A DNA stretch of 64,000 nucleotides from positions 12,986 to 76,985 of the forward strand of contig JAUUPT010000011.1 of assembly GCA_030843315.1 (NCBI GenBank). The letters are read 5' to 3'. Each line of letters starts with the position of its first letter. The first letter of the stretch is position 1. The stretch comes from Bacteroidaceae bacterium. GTDB taxonomy: Bacteria; Bacteroidota; Bacteroidia; Bacteroidales; Bacteroidaceae. Of the stretch, positions 61,476-64,000 are shown piece by piece. The position numbers were made by a program, and so were the translations under genes. Below the pieces are notes generated by a model. That model was not told the DNA's origin and made no database searches. It was given only the letters and a program-made list of their open reading frames with translations.

Positions 61476-62141
61476 ATGACATATAAAAGATATAGTATAT
61501 ATAATGCATCTCAAGGCTATAAGAATAACAGATGTTCCGGATATGCTCTTACTTTTATTTTGGTAGAAATATTCTCATATCATAATTATCATATAAAGTG
61601 CAGTGCCAATGATAAAAACTTAGGAGTGTATTTTTATGATGTTCTATGTGTATATCAAGAGGAACTGTTGCAAGAATGCATACCGAAGAGTGTTAGTATA
61701 CGATTTGTAAGATCTCCGGCAAACATAGTCAAAGGAACTTGCATGATATTACCTTCAACTATTGTGCATTATTGCTCTTTATTGGGATTATCACCGATTT
61801 TATTTTACTCTTCGGAAAGAAAGAGTATTTTCCAGACTGAAATCTTTGAGGAAGATTGTAGCAGAATGAAGGAAGCACTTTGTCTGGTTAATGGATATGA
61901 TGAATTTAAGCAGCAGGCCAAGAAATTCAAATATTTATTGGCATTAGTGCGATTTCAACATTGGGTTTCTTTGAAATCAACAGAGGAGGGATATTACCTT
62001 TATGATCCGGCACCAAAAGAATTTGGTGGTGGAGTATTCGGCCCGGAAACATTTGAAGCTATTTTACCTGAGATAACAAAGAAATACAACTCAAAATATT
62101 TCTATGACATTCTAATTGGGTTATGTCCCATAAAGAATTAG
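61476..62141 (+). CDS. Putative papain-like cysteine peptidase, cassette 1
   Basis: A 221-residue protein without signal peptide. Its pattern suggests a papain-like or C39-like fold: cysteine 20 in NNRCSGYAL at the start of a helix, histidine 162 in RFQHWVSL at the start of a strand, and aspartate 177 in GYYLYDPAP, then a Gly-rich turn. The order Cys, His, Asp and the phrase YDPAP are typical of that fold. I cannot assign a named family, and the catalytic reading is an inference. It could be the effector of cassette 1. It is followed by the shared trailer and terminator. Confidence 0.6.
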   Translation: MTYKRYSIYNASQGYKNNRCSGYALTFILVEIFSYHNYHIKCSANDKNLGVYFYDVLCVYQEELLQECIPKSVSIRFVRSPANIVKGTCMILPSTIVHYCSLLGLSPILFYSSERKSIFQTEIFEEDCSRMKEALCLVNGYDEFKQQAKKFKYLLALVRFQHWVSLKSTEEGYYLYDPAPKEFGGGVFGPETFEAILPEITKKYNSKYFYDILIGLCPIKN

Positions 62142-62164
62142 GTTATCCTACGTTATTTTGCGTA

Positions 62165-62254
62165 AAATAAGAACTATAGGATTTAAACTTCATATTTGAA
62201 TCTCGAATTACTTCAAACTATAAAATAAGCCTCGGCTGAAAAGTCGGGGCTTTT
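62165..62254 (+). repeat. Cassette trailer, copy 1
   Basis: About 90 bases that align with 63015-63105, with TTGAATC and ATTACTTCAA in common and an identical terminator core at the end. Confidence 0.75.
62229..62254 (+). terminator. Terminator of cassette 1
   Basis: GCCTCGGCT (62229-62237) pairs with AGTCGGGGC (62242-62250; two G-U pairs), followed by TTTT. Confidence 0.85.
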
Positions 62255-62276
62255 CTTGTTAGTCTAATGGATCCCC

Positions 62277-62512
62277 AAGGAGTAAGGGACAAGAAAAAAA
62301 TTAGTATATAGATTCTATGCATTTGCCGTGTATAGTAAGTCTTATATTTATTAGTTCATTCACAAGTTTCCTTGCGTCATTCGCACGGACAACCCAGCAT
62401 TTCCAATAATTATTTTCTATATCTTTTTGTTCCCGCATATCTTTGCAGCGTAAGCTTACAGAGATAGTTAATTTATAGGCGGGATCCGAAAAGCCTTGGA
62501 AAGAGTAGGAAA
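62277..62512 (+). repeat. Cassette leader, copy 2
   Basis: Second copy of the leader repeat (see 60781-61018), again with promoter (62414-62445) and ribosome-binding site at its end. It starts AAGGAGTAAGGGACAAG although no coding region precedes it here. Confidence 0.9.
62414..62445 (+). promoter_or_regulatory. Cassette promoter, copy 2
   Basis: TTTC at 62414-62417, a 20-base spacer and TATCTTTG at 62438-62445. Confidence 0.65.
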
Positions 62513-62522
62513 GCAAACAAAT

Positions 62523-63011
62523 ATGATTATGAATATTATATACAAATCAACAATCCCCAATCCACGTATTTTAGTCCCACTCGCGGAATTAGACAAACCC
62601 GAAAATATTTTAGTAGCCGATAGTAATCCAGACGAAAGCATATACATAGAGTTGTGCCAATGCTGTTCAGTAATGTCTGTAGCATGGCTAAAATATAGAA
62701 AAACAAAATTCAACGATTTTAGCAAGGACGAACAAGACAAAATGGTTTTAACATTATTAAACAATGCATCTCCAGAACAACAGGTTGATTGGGGAAAGTC
62801 CACGATTGAGGGCACGATATGGGATATCAATGATATAAATCTCGCACAAGAAAATGCAAATATTTTAATATTTAATGAACGTCATGTAACTGCAGCCATT
62901 AGAGAAGGTAATGATTTCATTCAATTTGAACCTGAAAATGGAGAAGAACACAAATACACATTAAATGAATTTAAAATGCTATTTAGCGAAGCTATAATTG
63001 TTGTAAAGTAA
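62523..63011 (+). CDS. Hypothetical protein, possible papain-like fold, cassette 2
   Basis: A 162-residue protein without signal peptide. It has a cysteine cluster (ELCQCCSVMSVAW, Cys 45, 47, 48) at the start of a predicted helix, and a later NERHVTAAIREGNDFIQFEPENG, where histidine 121 and glutamate 136 have the spacing of the His and Asp in the cassette 1 protein. Sequence identity between the two is otherwise very low, so a common fold is only an inference. ATG 62523 follows the leader ribosome-binding site by about 11 bases; ATG 62529 is also possible. Confidence 0.6.
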   Translation: MIMNIIYKSTIPNPRILVPLAELDKPENILVADSNPDESIYIELCQCCSVMSVAWLKYRKTKFNDFSKDEQDKMVLTLLNNASPEQQVDWGKSTIEGTIWDINDINLAQENANILIFNERHVTAAIREGNDFIQFEPENGEEHKYTLNEFKMLFSEAIIVVK

Positions 63012-63014
63012 ATC

Positions 63015-63105
63015 TTGCGCAAAATACAGGATTCAGGTTTTATACTTGAATCCAAAATTACTTCAAGCGGTAGAATGAGCCTCGGCTGAAAAGTCGGGGC
63101 TTTTT
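63015..63105 (+). repeat. Cassette trailer, copy 2
   Basis: Counterpart of 62165-62254. Both end in the same terminator hairpin. Confidence 0.75.
63079..63105 (+). terminator. Terminator of cassette 2
   Basis: Same hairpin as in cassette 1 followed by TTTTT. Confidence 0.87.
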
Positions 63106-63190
63106 ATGCTATCTAACATTCAATTACCATAACCATATTAGTTTATTTATTCTTATTTTTACGAAATAATAAATGAAATAAATTCAAGTT

Positions 63191-63730
63191 ATGGAAAAAT
63201 CTAACGCTGAACCTCAGGAGTTTATTGTTGTAAATGCCGGGCTTTGCCTACTCTCACCATGGTTACATCGGCTATTTATTATGCTGGACTATCTGGACGA
63301 TAGTAAGTGGAACTTTAAAGATGAAGAATCGCAGATTCGGGCTGTCTTTCTGTTGCAATATATCGCCAATGGAGAAGAAAAAGAGTACAAGGACACGGGA
63401 CTGGAGTTTGTCAAGCTGCTTATAGGGCTTTCAACAAATACTCCCATCCCTCAACAAGTAGCTTTGACCGATAAAGAAAAACAGACTGCTGACAGCCTGT
63501 TAGAGGCGGTGAAAAGCAACTGGCCCAAAATGCAGCATACTTCAGCCGCAGCTTTTCGGATGAGCTTCATAGCCCGTACAGGACGCTTGGAGAAAAAGGA
63601 ATATCAATGGATACTAACGGTGGACCGAAAAGCGTTCGACGTCCTGTTGGATAGCCTCCCGTGGTCATATAGAATGATAATGCGCCAATGGATGAAGATA
63701 CCAATAGAAGTAAATTGGCACAATAGATAG
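63191..63730 (+). CDS. Stand-alone C-terminal domain of a contractile injection system tape measure protein
   Basis: A 179-residue protein that matches the conserved C-terminus of the tape measure proteins of extracellular contractile injection systems: IVVNAGLCLLSPWLHRLF at the start, ESQIRAVFLLQYIANGE, then LLEAVKSNWPKMQHTSAAAFRMSF, GRLEKKEYQWILTVDRKAFDVLLDSLPWSYRMI and the final WMKIPIEVNW. Full proteins in such loci are several hundred residues longer at the N-terminus. The gene has its own ATG and is not obviously truncated by a frameshift in view, so it looks like a deliberate or residual stand-alone domain. It is the last gene of the island, 34 bases before the putative attR. Confidence 0.78.
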   Translation: MEKSNAEPQEFIVVNAGLCLLSPWLHRLFIMLDYLDDSKWNFKDEESQIRAVFLLQYIANGEEKEYKDTGLEFVKLLIGLSTNTPIPQQVALTDKEKQTADSLLEAVKSNWPKMQHTSAAAFRMSFIARTGRLEKKEYQWILTVDRKAFDVLLDSLPWSYRMIMRQWMKIPIEVNWHNR

Positions 63731-63763
63731 AAATTTTAGCATCGTGGAAACAGGCTCTTACAC

Positions 63764-63777
63764 ACGCTCCACTTTAA
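63764..63777. repeat. Putative attR
   Basis: Identical to 58842-58855 over 14 bases (ACGCTCCACTTTAA). Confidence 0.7.
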
Positions 63778-63782
63778 AAACG

Positions 63783-63820
63783 AAAGTTCCTGATTGGGTA
63801 TCCAGTCGGGAACTTTTGTT
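63783..63820 (+). terminator. Terminator beside attR, probably the original tRNA-Ala terminator
   Basis: AAAGTTCC (63783-63790) pairs with GGGAACTTT (63808-63816), followed by TGTTTT. Confidence 0.8.
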
Positions 63821-64000
63821 TTATATATAAGAGTTAACTACATACAGTGAATTTATAGAAAAGGCAAAGTGTACTCCGCGAAATTTGCGGAATATAAGCC
63901 TGAAAATAAATTGATAAATTGAGCTTTTCGGGAAGTGTTAATTTGGTGGTCTCTCTATGTAAGAGGTGGCACTAATAGCAGACAAATGTATATATTACCA

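Larger units (their letters stand above)
62142..62522. other. Noncoding stretch between cassettes
   Basis: 381 bases without a credible gene. It consists of cassette 1 trailer and terminator, a 22-base linker and cassette 2 leader. Confidence 0.75.
63731..64000. other. Right island boundary and flank
   Basis: 270 bases with no gene. It contains the putative attR (63764-63777), a terminator (63783-63820) and an AT-rich tail whose function I cannot see. Confidence 0.6.

Overview
The window is chromosomal DNA from a member of Bacteroidales, most likely a gut Bacteroides or close relative; I cannot name the species. The evidence is the repeated Bacteroides-type promoter (TTTG, about 20 bases, TAnnTTTG), many lipoproteins with Bacteroidetes lipoboxes, and lineage-typical families: LruC/DUF4842, NigD-like, GLPGLI, DUF4251, DUF4286, an AraC-fused regulator and pepD-type dipeptidase. 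Most of the window is ordinary core genome. The last 5 kb is an accessory island.

Layout. 1-4.1 kb: an Rrf2-like regulator and a tyrosine recombinase on either side of a 400-base noncoding segment that carries three copies of one palindromic site and an outward promoter (possible invertible promoter), then an LruC lipoprotein. 4.2-8.6 kb: a phytase-like histidine phosphatase, a CAT-like acetyltransferase, DsbD and a Dabb protein. 8.7-16.4 kb: udk, an MltF-like lytic transglycosylase, a short metH, smpB, a Yip1 protein, a NigD-like lipoprotein, an intergenic region with 22-base repeats and a DUF4375 protein. 16.6-25.8 kb: a Fe-S scaffold/GGGtGRT pair, DUF418, a degenerate hybrid sensor-regulator, an MFS transporter, a HigBA-like pair, NhaC and DUF4251. 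25.9-37.2 kb: LuxR-type regulator, mnmA, O-acetylhomoserine sulfhydrylase, S41 protease, lipoproteins, a CNNM/CBS protein, an NlpE-like lipoprotein, an OmpH-like protein, pepD and an endonuclease/exonuclease/phosphatase protein. 37.2-43.8 kb: MscS channel, then DUF362, AraC, DUF3737, a MalY/PatB-like lyase and an alpha/beta hydrolase. 43.9-51.4 kb: a lipoprotein, a response regulator and sensor kinase that face a GLPGLI protein and a large outer-membrane barrel protein, and a PAP2 phosphatase. 51.4-58.7 kb: an alkaline-phosphatase-superfamily membrane protein, fsa, a double ABC ATPase, pulA, ruvC and DUF4286.

From 58,776 a tRNA-Ala(GGC) is followed by an AT-rich island of about 4.9 kb. The 14 bases spanning the tRNA 3' end recur at 63,764-63,777, next to a terminator, as expected for attL and attR. 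The island has no integrase. It holds a HigB/HigA-ImmA toxin-antitoxin pair, an 86-residue shortened DUF4157 protein, two cassettes that share a leader of about 237 bases and a terminator-bearing trailer but carry unrelated genes, and a stand-alone piece resembling the C-terminus of contractile-injection-system tape measure proteins. DUF4157 is known from extracellular contractile injection system cargo, and two cassette genes have a papain-like Cys-His-acid pattern. I therefore infer an effector-cassette island connected to a contractile injection system encoded elsewhere. This is the most interesting part of the window.

A second theme is intergenic tandem repeats whose unit is 22 bases at several unrelated places (15.6, 15.7, 27.7 and 48.0 kb) although the sequence differs from place to place.
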